A stretch of 64,000 nt of DNA from Planctomycetota bacterium (lineage in GTDB: Bacteria; Planctomycetota; Phycisphaerae; Phycisphaerales; UBA1924), in contig JAFEBP010000005.1 in assembly GCA_018242605.1 (NCBI GenBank), positions 644,861 through 708,860 of the forward strand, written 5' to 3'. Below, piece by piece: positions 22,284 to 31,956 of the stretch. Below the pieces are notes generated by a model. The model was given only the letters and a program-made list of their open reading frames with translations, was not told where the DNA came from and did not search any database. Numbering within the stretch: the first letter of the stretch is position 1; every line of letters starts with the position of its first letter. The translations under genes and the position numbers were made by a program.

Positions 22284-25200
22284 ATGGTCACTTCATTCTC
22301 GCTGGGAGTCCGCGCGTGGGTGGTGGGTGTGGTGGCGCTCGCGGCGGCGACGATGGCGGTTTGGGCGCAGGCGCCGGTCGAGCGGCGGCCCAACATCATC
22401 TTCATCCTCGCGGACGATCTGGGGTATGGGGATGTGGGGTGCTACGGGCAGAAGGTGATCAGAACGCCGCGGATTGATCGGATGGCGACCGAGGGGGTGC
22501 GGTTCACGAGCTACTACGCCGGCGCGCCGGTGTGTGCGCCGTCGCGGTGCCAACTGATGACCGGGCTGCACTCGGGGCACGCGTACATCCGGGACAACCG
22601 GGAGGTGCAGCCCGAGGGGCAGTTCCCGCTGCCCGAAGGGAAGGTGACGCTGGCGCGGGTGCTGCAGGCGAACGGGTACACGACGGGCGCGACGGGCAAA
22701 TGGGGGCTGGGGCCGGTGGGGTCGACGGGCTCGCCGGAGAAGCAGGGGTTCGATTTCTTCTACGGCTACAACTGCCAGCGGGCGGCGCACAACTACTACC
22801 CGGTCTCGCTGTGGCGCAACGGAGTGAAGGAGACGCTGGAAGGCAACACGCCGGGGAACCTGGTGGGCCGGCAGTACTCGCACGACCTGATCGTTGAAGA
22901 GGCGCTGCGGTTCGTGCGGGAGAACCAGCGGCGCCCGTTCTTCCTTTACATGCCGGTGACGATCCCCCACGTGGCCCTGCAGGTGCCGGAGGACTCGCTG
23001 AACGAGTACAAGGGGAAGATCGACGATGCGCCGTACGACGGGAAGCAAGGGTACTTGCCGCAGGCATCGCCGCACGCGGCGTACGCGGGGATGGTGTCGC
23101 GGCTGGACCGCGACGTCGGGCGGGTGCTCGATCTGCTGGCCGAGTTGGGGATTGACGACAAGACGCTGGTGATCTTCGCCAGCGACAACGGGCCGACGTA
23201 CGAGCGGATCGGCGGGGCGGACTCGGCGTTCTTTCAAAGCGCGGGAGGCCTGCGCGGGCTCAAGGGGAGCGTGTACGAGGGAGGGATCCGCGTGCCGTTC
23301 ATCGCGCGGTGGCCGGGATCCATCGCGGCGGGCAAAACGGTTGATCGTGCGTGCGCGGCGTGGGACGTGATGCCGACACTCCTGGAAGTGGCCGGATGCG
23401 TTGTGCCCAATGGGCTGGACGGGATCAGCCTCGTGCCGACGCTGACCGGACGGGGCACGCAGGCACAGCATGAAAGCCTGTATTGGGAGTTCCCGGCGTA
23501 CGGCGGCCAACAGGCGGTGCGGTTTGGCGCCATGAAAGCGGTTCGCGTGAAGATGGACAAGGGCCCGATCAAGACCGAGCTGTATGACTTGAGCACGGAC
23601 CCGGCGGAGTCAAAGGATCTGGCGGCGGAACGCCCGGCGGCGGTGACGCGGGCGGAGGCGTTGATGAGGGCGGAGCATAGAGGCTCGGCGGAATTCCCGT
23701 TCAAGGCGATTGATGCGGACGACAAGCAGGGAGCGGCGGCACCGCAGTATCCCGGCTATCAGTTGGTGTGGGCGGAAGAGTTCAATGTGGATGGCCCGCC
23801 GGACGCGGCGAACTGGGTGCCCGAGACGGGGTTCGTGCGGAACCAAGAGGCGCAGTGGTATCAGCTAATCAACGCGACGTGCCGCGGGGGAGCGCTGGTG
23901 ATCGAGGCGAGGCGTGAGCAGGTGGCCAACTCGGCGCACAACCCGAGCGCGGCGGAATCGGATTGGAAGCGTGCGAGGGCGACGGCGGAATACACGTCGG
24001 CGTCGATCAAAACCAAGGGCAAACACGCGTGGACGTATGGCCGGTTTGAGATGCGGGGGCGGATCGACATCCGGATGGGGATGTGGCCGGCGTTCTGGAC
24101 CGTTGGGAGCGGAAGCGATGGCCACCCGGCTCGGCCGTGGCCGGCGTGCGGCGAGATCGACATCATGGAGTACTTCAAGGGCACGCTGCTGGCCAACGCC
24201 GCGTGGGCGAGCGAGAAGGCGGGGGTGGCGTTGTGGGATGATGTCAAGGTCCCGATCGGGAATGTGGCCAAGGACGCCGGTTTCGCGAACGCGGAGGCGT
24301 GGGCCCGCGAGTTTCACGTGTGGCGGATGGACTGGGACGAGAACGCCATCCGGCATTACGTGGACGGGCGGCTCATGAATGAGATTGACCTGACGAAGAC
24401 GATCAACCAGACCGCGGACGGGGCGAACCCATTCCACGAGCCGCACCACATCATCTTGAATTTGGCGGTGGGCGGGACAGCGGGGGGCGATCCTTCAGGA
24501 ACGGAGTTCCCGGGGCGGCTCGAGGTCGATTGGGTTCGGGTGTATCAGCAGGCGGAGGCACCGGTTCGGATTGATCTTGATGGCGATGCGAAGCGCCAGA
24601 CGGTGGTGGATCGGGAAGAGGGCGTGTACCTGGGGCACGTGTCGACGGTGATGCTCTCTGATCGCCAGACGATTCTCGCGGCTTACCCCAAAGGACACGG
24701 GCAGGGCCCGGTGGTCTTGAAACGGAGCACGGACGGCGGAATCACATGGTCGGAGCGATTGCCAACGCCAGAATCGTGGGCAACGAGCAAGGAGACTCCG
24801 ACGCTCTTCAACCTTGGCGGGGACTCGTTGATCATGTTCTCGGGGTTGTACCCGATTCGTGCGGCGAGATCGGCCGACGGCGGGGCGACCTGGAGTGAAC
24901 TCACACCGATCGGAGATTTCGGCGGGATCGTGGCGATGGGCGGGGTGGCAAAGCTCGGGGAGCGAAAGTTCGCGGCGTTCTTTCACGACGATGGCCGATT
25001 CATCGCGGCCAAGGCGAAGGAAACGAGGGCCAAGACGTTCACCGTCTACCAGACAGTGTCGGAGGACGCCGGAGCAACGTGGAGCACGCCGCGGGGAATT
25101 TGGAAGGGAGCGGACGTGCACCTCTGCGAGCCGGGCGTGGTGCGGTCTCCGGATGGGAGCACGATTGCATTGCTCCTGCGGGAAAATCGGCGGGTGAAGA

Positions 25201-25631
25201 ACTCGCACGTGATGTTCAGCCAAGACGGGGCGGCGACATGGTCGACGCCGGTGGAGTTGACTGCGGATCTGACAGGGGACAGGCACATCGCGGCGTATAC
25301 GCCGGATGGGCGGCTGGTCATCAGTTTTCGTCGAATGGTGAAAGGCGACGCGTGGTCGGGAGACTGGGTGGCGTGGGTTGGGACTTGGGAGGAGTTGTTA
25401 CGCGTCGCTGGTGCCGCCCCCGCGGAGTCGAAGGCGAAGAGCAAGCCCTATCTCGTCCGTCTCAAAGACAACCTTACAGAGTGGGACTGCGGGTACGCCG
25501 GACTGGAAGCTCTGGCGGATGGGACGATGGTCGCGACCACCTATGGGACGTGGACGCGAGATCAGAAGCCGTTCATACTGAGCGTTCGATTCTCTGCAGC
25601 GGAGTTGGATGCGTTGGTCGAACGGCGATAG
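22284..25631 (+). CDS. Secreted sulfatase-GH16-sialidase-fold fusion protein
   Basis: The 1115-residue protein has a signal peptide (about 1-30). Residues 34-465 are a formylglycine sulfatase with the maturation motif Cys84-Ala-Pro-Ser-Arg, metal-binding ADDLGYGDVG and FASDNGPT. Residues 488-755 are a GH16 beta-jelly-roll with catalytic E624-I-D-I-M-E629 and WPAFWTVGS. Residues 785-1115 are a sialidase-type propeller with four Asp-boxes (STDGGITW, SADGGATW, SEDAGATW, SQDGAATW). Such a protein would desulfate and cut a sulfated polysaccharide such as algal galactan or laminarin-like glucan; exact substrate unknown. All three modules keep key residues. Having sulfatase, endo-glycosidase and propeller in one chain is unusual. 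Confidence 0.9.
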   Translation: MVTSFSLGVRAWVVGVVALAAATMAVWAQAPVERRPNIIFILADDLGYGDVGCYGQKVIRTPRIDRMATEGVRFTSYYAGAPVCAPSRCQLMTGLHSGHAYIRDNREVQPEGQFPLPEGKVTLARVLQANGYTTGATGKWGLGPVGSTGSPEKQGFDFFYGYNCQRAAHNYYPVSLWRNGVKETLEGNTPGNLVGRQYSHDLIVEEALRFVRENQRRPFFLYMPVTIPHVALQVPEDSLNEYKGKIDDAPYDGKQGYLPQASPHAAYAGMVSRLDRDVGRVLDLLAELGIDDKTLVIFASDNGPTYERIGGADSAFFQSAGGLRGLKGSVYEGGIRVPFIARWPGSIAAGKTVDRACAAWDVMPTLLEVAGCVVPNGLDGISLVPTLTGRGTQAQHESLYWEFPAYGGQQAVRFGAMKAVRVKMDKGPIKTELYDLSTDPAESKDLAAERPAAVTRAEALMRAEHRGSAEFPFKAIDADDKQGAAAPQYPGYQLVWAEEFNVDGPPDAANWVPETGFVRNQEAQWYQLINATCRGGALVIEARREQVANSAHNPSAAESDWKRARATAEYTSASIKTKGKHAWTYGRFEMRGRIDIRMGMWPAFWTVGSGSDGHPARPWPACGEIDIMEYFKGTLLANAAWASEKAGVALWDDVKVPIGNVAKDAGFANAEAWAREFHVWRMDWDENAIRHYVDGRLMNEIDLTKTINQTADGANPFHEPHHIILNLAVGGTAGGDPSGTEFPGRLEVDWVRVYQQAEAPVRIDLDGDAKRQTVVDREEGVYLGHVSTVMLSDRQTILAAYPKGHGQGPVVLKRSTDGGITWSERLPTPESWATSKETPTLFNLGGDSLIMFSGLYPIRAARSADGGATWSELTPIGDFGGIVAMGGVAKLGERKFAAFFHDDGRFIAAKAKETRAKTFTVYQTVSEDAGATWSTPRGIWKGADVHLCEPGVVRSPDGSTIALLLRENRRVKNSHVMFSQDGAATWSTPVELTADLTGDRHIAAYTPDGRLVISFRRMVKGDAWSGDWVAWVGTWEELLRVAGAAPAESKAKSKPYLVRLKDNLTEWDCGYAGLEALADGTMVATTYGTWTRDQKPFILSVRFSAAELDALVERR

Positions 25632-25785
25632 ACGGAAGGATCGCGTCACGTCCGTTAACACCGGACTATTTTCCTGAAACGTATATGAAACAGTTGCAGA
25701 AACGCGCCGGAGGCCATAACCTTGGGCTCCTTCCGCAGCCGGCGTCAGTGTTGCCGCCGTTTACTCAGAACCAGGAGATAGAGAG

Positions 25786-26445
25786 ATGACTAACCGAATT
25801 TCGTTTGTGTGTGTGTCCGCGCTGTTGTGCCTTGCCGGTGCCGCGAGCGCTGCCCCGAATCTGTTGAATAACGCGGGGTTCGAGAGCCCTTTGGGCTTTG
25901 ACTTCTCAAACCTCAGCAACTGGAACGGGTTCTTCGGAGGTCCGGCCGGGACCTTCCTGGAGGCATTCAACACCACCGGCGCGACGCCGCACTCCGGCGC
26001 TCAGGCGCTCGTGACGACGGTCCGCAGCGGCCCCGGCACCGACGGGCTGGGCGCATTCACGGGCCACGTCCAGTTCGTGACCTCGATCATCCCGGGATCG
26101 ATGTACGAGCTTTCCGTGTGGGCCCGGACCAACCCGATCGTGACCAACGGTGCAGAGTTCCGTGTTGAGTGGCAGGACGCCGGCGGCAACGAGATCTCGC
26201 GTCACAACGCGGCGATCCAGGACCTGCTCACCGCGAACTTCCAGCAGTTCAGCTTCACCGAGACCGCTCCGGCGGGCGCTGCGCGGGCCGCGATCGTGCT
26301 TGCCGTCCACAGCTTCGTCAACACCCAGCCCAATGCGGACACCAGCGTCGCGTGGGACGACGCGTCGTTCTCGGTGGTCCCCGCCCCGAGCGCGGCGGCG
26401 CTTCTCGGCGTGGGCGCACTGCTGGTGGGTCGCCGTCGCCGCTGA
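25786..26445 (+). CDS. Secreted protein with PEP-CTERM-like sorting tail
   Basis: The 219-residue protein has a signal peptide (cleavage near ASA-AP, residue 23), a carbohydrate-binding-like beta-sandwich beginning NLLNNAGFESP, and a C-terminal sorting signal VPAPSAAALLGVGALLVG ending in RRRR, a form of the PEP-CTERM tail common in Phycisphaerae. It would be exported and processed at the tail by an exosortase-like enzyme. GGAGATAGAGAG precedes ATG 25786. It follows the sulfatase fusion and may be a surface polysaccharide-binding partner (inference). A strong terminator follows. Confidence 0.88.
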   Translation: MTNRISFVCVSALLCLAGAASAAPNLLNNAGFESPLGFDFSNLSNWNGFFGGPAGTFLEAFNTTGATPHSGAQALVTTVRSGPGTDGLGAFTGHVQFVTSIIPGSMYELSVWARTNPIVTNGAEFRVEWQDAGGNEISRHNAAIQDLLTANFQQFSFTETAPAGAARAAIVLAVHSFVNTQPNADTSVAWDDASFSVVPAPSAAALLGVGALLVGRRRR

Positions 26446-26474
26446 GTGAATGGACAGAATTCTGATTGTGAAAG

Positions 26475-26499
26475 ACCCTCGGTTCACCGAGGGTTTTTT
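26475..26499 (+). terminator. Intrinsic terminator after the sorted surface protein
   Basis: An 8-bp perfect stem (ACCCTCGG / CCGAGGGT) with TTCA loop is followed by a T run, 29 bp after the stop codon. Confidence 0.92.
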
Positions 26500-26509
26500 G
26501 TTGCGCCGA

Positions 26510-26827
26510 TTACTTGCCCGCTGGCTTGGGCACGCAGAGGTCGCAGGCGACGCCCTGGGGCGCACACTTCTCGCAACGGGCCTTGAGCACATCGCCCTCG
26601 GTGTAGATCGAGAGTTCGGTCTTGCAATCGGGGCACATTTCTTTGTAGATGACCTGGGTTGTCGGACCGGTGCGGGGGCGGTTACGACGAATCTTGGCGA
26701 TCTGGTCGTAACACTTCTGGCAAACGGCAACGGTACTGCCCGCGGCGTCGGACTTGGGGTGCTTGTAGTTATGACAGCCGATCAGAGAGGCGAGGCACAG
26801 GGCAAGGGCGAGGTGGGCTTGCTTCAT
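26510..26827 (-). CDS. Small lipoprotein with four CxxC knuckles
   Basis: The 105-residue protein has a lipoprotein signal (LALCLASLIGC, lipid-modified Cys near residue 18). The mature part holds four CxxC pairs: CQKC, CPDC, CEKC and CDLC, arranged like two zinc-ribbon or rubredoxin-type knuckles. It could bind zinc or iron in the periplasm or serve as a disulfide/metal handling protein; no family name is certain. ATG 26827 has AAGGAAT 7 nt upstream, so the longer frame from 26974 is rejected. It stands alone, converging on the surface protein gene. Confidence 0.75.
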   Translation of the reverse strand: MKQAHLALALCLASLIGCHNYKHPKSDAAGSTVAVCQKCYDQIAKIRRNRPRTGPTTQVIYKEMCPDCKTELSIYTEGDVLKARCEKCAPQGVACDLCVPKPAGK

Positions 26828-26985
26828 CGTCGATTCCTTGAAGTCACGGGAACTTGAGCCGCTGCTTGCGTTGGCACACGGGACTGACACCACAGCGTAC
26901 ACCGGCGGATACCGACTCGGGTGACACCGGTGAGCGTCCCGATGTGTTTCCCCCCCACTATTCTCTGGGTTCACACGAGTTCACT

Positions 26986-28221
26986 ATGTCAACGTCGCCG
27001 CCGCCCCAATCCCCAACGCCGAACTCGCCTGGTCGCACCGACCGGCGAACGCTCGAAATCGCGTCGGCGTTTCTGAAGTTGGGGTTGATCTCATTCGGGG
27101 GGCCGATCGCTCATCTTGGGTACTTCCACGCCGAGTTCGTGCGCAAACGACGGTGGCTGGATGATGCGGAATACGCCGATCTGGTCGCGTTGTGTCAGTC
27201 CTTGCCGGGGCCGGCGAGCAGTCAGGTGGCGTTCGGACTGGGGATGCGCAGAGGAGGAATCGCGGGCGCGGCCGCGGCGTCGGTGTGCTTCACGACTCCT
27301 TCGGCGCTGTTGATGATTGCGTTCGCGTATGGGATGGCATCGCTAGGTAGCGTGACCGAAGCGGGGTGGATGCACGGGCTGAAATTGGCGGCGGTCGCGG
27401 TGGTGGCGCAGGCGGTATGGTCTATGGGGCGCAGCCTGTGTCCGGATGTGCCGCGTGTATTGATGGGGTTGACGGCCGCGGGCACGGTGTTGTGGATGCG
27501 GAGCGTGTGGGTTCAGGTCGGGGTGATCGCGGTGTGCGCACTGGCGGGGTGGGCGTTATATCGGGGAATATTGCCAGAGACCGTAGAGACGCGGCCCGCC
27601 GGGGTGGCGAATCACAAGGCGCCGACGACGGCGCTGCTGGTGTTCGCAGTACTGCTGATCGGTTCGCCGTTGTTGGCACGCGAGACGGACAATCGGTGGG
27701 TGAATTCCTTTGATGCCTTCTATCGATCCGGATCGTTGGTATTCGGGGGCGGGCATGTGGTTTTGCCGCTGCTCCGCGAGCAGATTGTGCCGCGGGGGTG
27801 GATGGACGATGGGACGTTTCTCGCCGGATACGCAGGCGCACAGGCACTGCCGGGGCCATTATTCACATTTTCGGCCTATCTTGGCACGATTATCTTTGAA
27901 GGACCCGGAGCGTGGCGGGGTGGAGTGTGGTGCCTCATCGCGGTCTTTCTGCCCGCGTGGTTGCTGGTGGGAGGAGTGCTGCCGTTCTGGCCGGTTGTTC
28001 GCGCGACGAGATGGGTGCAAGCGGGACTCAGGGGAGCCAACGCCGCGGTGGTGGGCATTCTGCTGGCGGCGTGGTATTCACCGGTGATGACACAGAGCGT
28101 GCACACGGTGACGGACGGATTTGTCGCGACCACGGCGATCGTGTTTCTAATGCGTTGGCGTGTTCCGCCGTTGCTCATCGTGCTGGGTTGTGCCGCGACG
28201 GGATTATGGCCGCCAGCGTGA
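26986..28221 (+). CDS. chrA: ChrA-family chromate transporter (two-domain)
   Basis: The 411-residue membrane protein contains two homologous CHR halves. The first has FLKLGLISFGGPIAHLGYFH and LCQSLPGPASSQVAFGLG; the second has SGSLVFGGGHVVLPLLREQI and GYAGAQALPGPLFTFSAYLG. The duplicated FGG-GH/A and LPGP motifs are diagnostic. Long-chain ChrA proteins export chromate by proton-coupled transport. No ChrB regulator is adjacent. ATG 26986 was chosen because the family N-terminus follows shortly; there is no clear ribosome site. Confidence 0.92.
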   Translation: MSTSPPPQSPTPNSPGRTDRRTLEIASAFLKLGLISFGGPIAHLGYFHAEFVRKRRWLDDAEYADLVALCQSLPGPASSQVAFGLGMRRGGIAGAAAASVCFTTPSALLMIAFAYGMASLGSVTEAGWMHGLKLAAVAVVAQAVWSMGRSLCPDVPRVLMGLTAAGTVLWMRSVWVQVGVIAVCALAGWALYRGILPETVETRPAGVANHKAPTTALLVFAVLLIGSPLLARETDNRWVNSFDAFYRSGSLVFGGGHVVLPLLREQIVPRGWMDDGTFLAGYAGAQALPGPLFTFSAYLGTIIFEGPGAWRGGVWCLIAVFLPAWLLVGGVLPFWPVVRATRWVQAGLRGANAAVVGILLAAWYSPVMTQSVHTVTDGFVATTAIVFLMRWRVPPLLIVLGCAATGLWPPA

Positions 28222-28451
28222 GAGGCTGCGTGGAAATACAACTTTGGACGGCATAATCGCTCACAACGGGAAGAACTTCAGACCGTAACCGGACGAATCA
28301 GTCTCCGGACCAAGATATCGCTTTCGTTCGCTGCACTGTTGAGCACAGACACCTCGCGTGCGATCGGCATCATTAGGGGTACCAACGGAGCGGAGGCCGA
28401 CACGCATACAACTGCTGCAACAACTACAGCCAACCCCAGAGGGCGCCAAGT

Positions 28452-29315
28452 TTGACCATCCAGAACTTCTTCAACTTTTCCATCGTGATCTTCACTGTCG
28501 GGAACCTGGCGGCCATGGGCCTGGAACTCCGAGTACGAGAGGCCATCAGGGCGGTGCCGAACCCGCGATTTGTCATTCTGATTGTGGCATGGAGTTGGGT
28601 GATCGGGCCCGCGTTCGCGTACCTGCTCGCAAAGATCCTTCCGCTTGCTGAGCCGTACGCCATCGGGCTGCTCTTGGCGGGTCCGGCACCGTGCGCTCCT
28701 TTCTATCCGATGGTGGTGAAGCTTGCTCGTGGCGACGTCGGCTACGCCGCGGCGCTGCTCCTGCTCACCGCGATAGGTACGGTGCTGCTCATGCCAGTGC
28801 TGTTGCCGCTGATGATCTCGGGTTTGAGCGTGAGCGCCTGGGCTATCGCGAAGCCACTGCTGACGCTTGTCATGACACCTCTGGTGGTCGGGATCGCGTT
28901 CCGAACGTTCGCGGCGCGAACGGCGGATGTGCTGCACCCGCTGGTCAAGCGCATCGCGGGACTCTTCACGTTGATCACGCTGGTACTGGTATTTGTGCGC
29001 TTCGGCAAGGACATGCTCAACGCGATGGGGAGTTTCGCGATTGGCACGCAAGTGGTGTTTCTGGGCGTGATGACGCTTGTGCCGTACTGGCTCGGATTTG
29101 GATTGAAGCAGGACCAACGAAGCATCCTGGCGCTCGGGGTAGGCACCCGCAACGTCGCCGCGATATTCGCTGTTCTCATGGCCATTGCAAATCCGGACCC
29201 GCGAACCGTGGTGATGGTGGTGCTGGTGGTGCCGCTGTCGGCGATCGTGGCTTTCGCTGCGGCGAGGTTCTTCGCCGGCCGCGGCGGTTTGCCTACGACA
29301 CACCCAAAGGCATAA
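28452..29315 (+). CDS. Bile acid:sodium symporter family (BASS/SBF) transporter
   Basis: The 287-residue protein has eight or nine hydrophobic helices. Family features are VGNLAAMGLELRVREA near the start, the GLLLAGPAPCAPFYPMVVKLA region that lines the substrate site, and LGVGTRNVAAIFAVLMA in the second half with the conserved glycine-asparagine pair. The likely substrate is an organic anion or organic acid, not necessarily a bile acid. The start is TTG 28452, with GAGGG 8 nt upstream. Location: cytoplasmic membrane. No linked enzyme suggests the substrate. Confidence 0.85.
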   Translation: MTIQNFFNFSIVIFTVGNLAAMGLELRVREAIRAVPNPRFVILIVAWSWVIGPAFAYLLAKILPLAEPYAIGLLLAGPAPCAPFYPMVVKLARGDVGYAAALLLLTAIGTVLLMPVLLPLMISGLSVSAWAIAKPLLTLVMTPLVVGIAFRTFAARTADVLHPLVKRIAGLFTLITLVLVFVRFGKDMLNAMGSFAIGTQVVFLGVMTLVPYWLGFGLKQDQRSILALGVGTRNVAAIFAVLMAIANPDPRTVVMVVLVVPLSAIVAFAAARFFAGRGGLPTTHPKA

Positions 29316-29441
29316 CGAGAATGAGAGTGCGTCCGTGCGCCGATGCCCTGTCGGCAGATGTGGCGCAGCGGTCCTGACGGGCTTCGCGGAACGCTGGGAC
29401 GCTCCGCAAGCCTCATGGACCACCATTGCGTAAGTTGCGCG

Positions 29442-29900
29442 TCACACAAAGTGAATGCCGTGTTCCGCGGCGATCTGGATGATGCGTGGCATGTCCGGCG
29501 GACCGGGTTTGGAGAGTACCTCCTCGCAACGTGCAAAAAAGACCTCGAAGCCGGACGGCGCCGTGGAGACCAACAGTTTCAAGTGTGTCTGGCCCGCGTT
29601 GCGAAACGTGTGGACCACACCGCGGGGGGTGTAGACAACTGAGCCCACGGGGACCTCCGCCCAAACACCGTCCTTGAAGAACTCTGCCCGACCCTCCAAC
29701 ACGAAGAAGGTCTCGTCCTCGTTGAGGTGGTAGTGTGGCGGCGGGCCGCCGCCGGGCGGGGAGACGCTGGTGAACAGGGTGTACTTGCCGTCGGTCTCGG
29801 CTCCGGTGAGGTGCAGCGCAATCTCGTCTCCAAACGCGCGGATGACCTTGCAGGAGTTCGGGGGAACGATTCGGGTGAATTGGGTGGAAGGTGGGTTCAT
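29442..29900 (-). CDS. Cupin-domain protein
   Basis: The 152-residue protein has a cupin barrel with both metal motifs: PPPHYHLNEDETFFVLEG (two His, one Glu) and the second motif VVYTPRGVVHTFRN (His). It resembles quercetinase-like or dioxygenase-like cupins that bind Fe, Mn or Ni. Substrate cannot be assigned. ATG 29900 is the only sensible start but has no ribosome site. Confidence 0.85.
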   Translation of the reverse strand: MNPPSTQFTRIVPPNSCKVIRAFGDEIALHLTGAETDGKYTLFTSVSPPGGGPPPHYHLNEDETFFVLEGRAEFFKDGVWAEVPVGSVVYTPRGVVHTFRNAGQTHLKLLVSTAPSGFEVFFARCEEVLSKPGPPDMPRIIQIAAEHGIHFV

Positions 29901-30086
29901 TTGACAGCCCAGAACGGTTTGATGCCGGCGTGCGATAATCGCGGGCGTGAACTCAGTTTATGCGGAATGGAATAGCTCGAATGGTCCAGGAGTCGCTCTG
30001 GGCAATCGATTTGTTTCGTGTATAGTTGAGTCGTGGCCGGCGAGGATGCTGAGCGGCATTCACGTACCATCCCACAGGAGCCAATC

Positions 30087-30425
30087 ATGGCAACTCCGCT
30101 GTGCGACGCGTCGTCTCCCCAGTTCATGGAGTTGCTGGCGACCTGCCCGATCGTGCCCGGGGCGATCGTGAGCAAGCCCGTGCTGAACCTACCTGAAGGG
30201 AGGGTGGTGGTGTTCGCGATGGATGCGGGTCAGCAGATGAGCGAGCATCGGGCTCCCTTCATCGCCACGGTGCACGTGCTGGAAGGGAGACTGTTGTTCG
30301 GCGTAGAAGCGAGCGAGCGGGAGATGGGGCCGCACGATTGGCTCGTCATGCCGGCGAACGCCCCCCACCGCTTGACCGCGCTGGAACCGACGCGGTTTGT
30401 GCTGACGCTGTTCAAGCAGGCGTGA
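30087..30425 (+). CDS. Small cupin-like protein
   Basis: The 112-residue single-cupin protein has AMDAGQQMSEHRAPF (one His, with no HxH), VLEGRLLFGVE and the second motif WLVMPANAPHRLTALEP (His). The first metal motif is incomplete, so it may be a binding rather than catalytic cupin. AGGAGC precedes ATG 30087 at ideal spacing. It diverges from the cupin at 29442-29900; the two are only distantly alike. Confidence 0.82.
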   Translation: MATPLCDASSPQFMELLATCPIVPGAIVSKPVLNLPEGRVVVFAMDAGQQMSEHRAPFIATVHVLEGRLLFGVEASEREMGPHDWLVMPANAPHRLTALEPTRFVLTLFKQA

Positions 30426-30607
30426 GCATGCCGTGAAGTTGATTCGCATGTCCAACCTAGGGTAGAATATCATCGGCTGGAAGAACGCCACCGGGTCCAC
30501 GGGAAGGGCTTAGCCCAACTTCGTTCAGTTCCAATCCATGATTCCAATCGCACGTTCTTCGTGCCGCCTGTTTGTGGACCCCGGGCGAACTGCATGGAGA
30601 ACTGACC

Positions 30608-31690
30608 GTGAAAACAACTCTTCCGCCCCGTCCCAATCTTGACCACCTCCGGCGTCAGGCCAAATCGCTGCTGGCTGCATTGGCGACCGGTGATAGGCAA
30701 GCAATCGCGACCATCGTGAAGCACCTGCCCGCGGCCAAGGGCATGAGCGAAACAAACGTGCGTGCCGCGGGGTTCAGGCTGGCGGATGCGCAGTCCGCCG
30801 TGGCCCGTCAAACCGGTTTCGCGGGATGGCCGCAACTGGCACGGCACGTGGAGCAACTCCGGGCACTGGAAGGAACGTGGGAGTTCGTCAGTCTGGAGAT
30901 CGACGGGAGCGCCCTTCCCGCGGCGGGACTGATTGCATCACGGCTGCTAATGGACGGGGACCGGTTTCGGATGGAATCGCCCGAGGGCACATACGAAGGG
31001 GTGTTCAACATCGATGTCGAATCCGAGCCTCACGGCATCGATATTGAATTTGTGGAAGGGCCGGAGGCCGGGAACTGGAACTACGGGATCTTTCGGCTTG
31101 TCGAAGATCGATTGGAGCTGTGCCTCGACATGAACGGGAAAGACCGGCCCCGGGAGTTTCGCACGGGACCTGGATCAGGCCGCGCCTTTGAGATCCTGCG
31201 GAGGGCATCGAGTGCGCGACCCGAGGCGGTGAAAGGAGGTACGCGGAAGGAAAGTTCACCGCCGGCGAAGGCAGCGTGCAGCGGCGACGCCGCGGCGAAC
31301 GACGCAGAGTTCGCATACGTTGAATCGGAGTTGCTCACCCGCCTGCAAGGAGAATGGGCCGCAGAGAAGTTGATCCGTGACGGCAAGGAACTGCCCGGGA
31401 TGATGCTCAAGAGCGCCGTGCGGTCTGCCAAGGGCAATGACCTGAAGGTGTCGGTTGGCGGGCAGGTGATGGTGCACGCGTTGGTGCGTCTGGATGAACG
31501 TCAGAAGCCGGTGAGCATTGACTACCTGTTGCAAGCGGGGCCGGGGAAGGGTCACGTGCAACGGGGCATCATGGAGTGGCACGGCGATGTGGCGTGCTTC
31601 TGCATGGCGGCTCCGGGGATAGCGCGGCCGACGGACTTTGAATGCCCGGCAGGGAGCGGGCGAACCGTGAGTCATTGGCGCAGGAAATGA
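30608..31690 (+). CDS. TIGR03067-domain protein (planctomycete-type)
   Basis: The 360-residue protein begins with a short helical module (PNLDHLRRQAKSLLAAL...VARQTGFAGWPQLARHVEQL) that often precedes ankyrin-type or TIGR03067 domains, then two TIGR03067-like beta domains, about 95-205 (LEGTWEFVSLEIDGSALP) and 245-360 (LQGEWAAEKLIRDGKELP). These domains are widespread in planctomycetes and have no known function. No signal peptide. GTG 30608 is chosen (GGAG 8 nt upstream) over the frame start at 30572. The 266 bp after it hold no gene. Confidence 0.8.
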   Translation: MKTTLPPRPNLDHLRRQAKSLLAALATGDRQAIATIVKHLPAAKGMSETNVRAAGFRLADAQSAVARQTGFAGWPQLARHVEQLRALEGTWEFVSLEIDGSALPAAGLIASRLLMDGDRFRMESPEGTYEGVFNIDVESEPHGIDIEFVEGPEAGNWNYGIFRLVEDRLELCLDMNGKDRPREFRTGPGSGRAFEILRRASSARPEAVKGGTRKESSPPAKAACSGDAAANDAEFAYVESELLTRLQGEWAAEKLIRDGKELPGMMLKSAVRSAKGNDLKVSVGGQVMVHALVRLDERQKPVSIDYLLQAGPGKGHVQRGIMEWHGDVACFCMAAPGIARPTDFECPAGSGRTVSHWRRK

Positions 31691-31956
31691 GATGCCTCAT
31701 GCGTTGGACGCTTCCGCGGGCATGCCCGGAATGCGAACGGGAGCCTCCAATCGTGTTGATTCCGCACAGCCCCGGCAACATGCCGGGGGATTTGTTCTTC
31801 TGTACAACATCGTCGCGCGAACGAATAAGTCATCCACGATGGATGGATTATCCGGTGGTCCAACTCCCAACTCTTGTGGAATAGGGAGGCACCACAGCAG
31901 ACAGCTTCCACCGGGAATTTATTTCACTTCATGGGCGAGTCGTTCCGGACGTCTGG

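Noticed and set aside
28278..29426. 382-codon minus-strand frame
   Set aside because: Antisense to the BASS transporter gene; low-complexity Arg/His/Gln translation.
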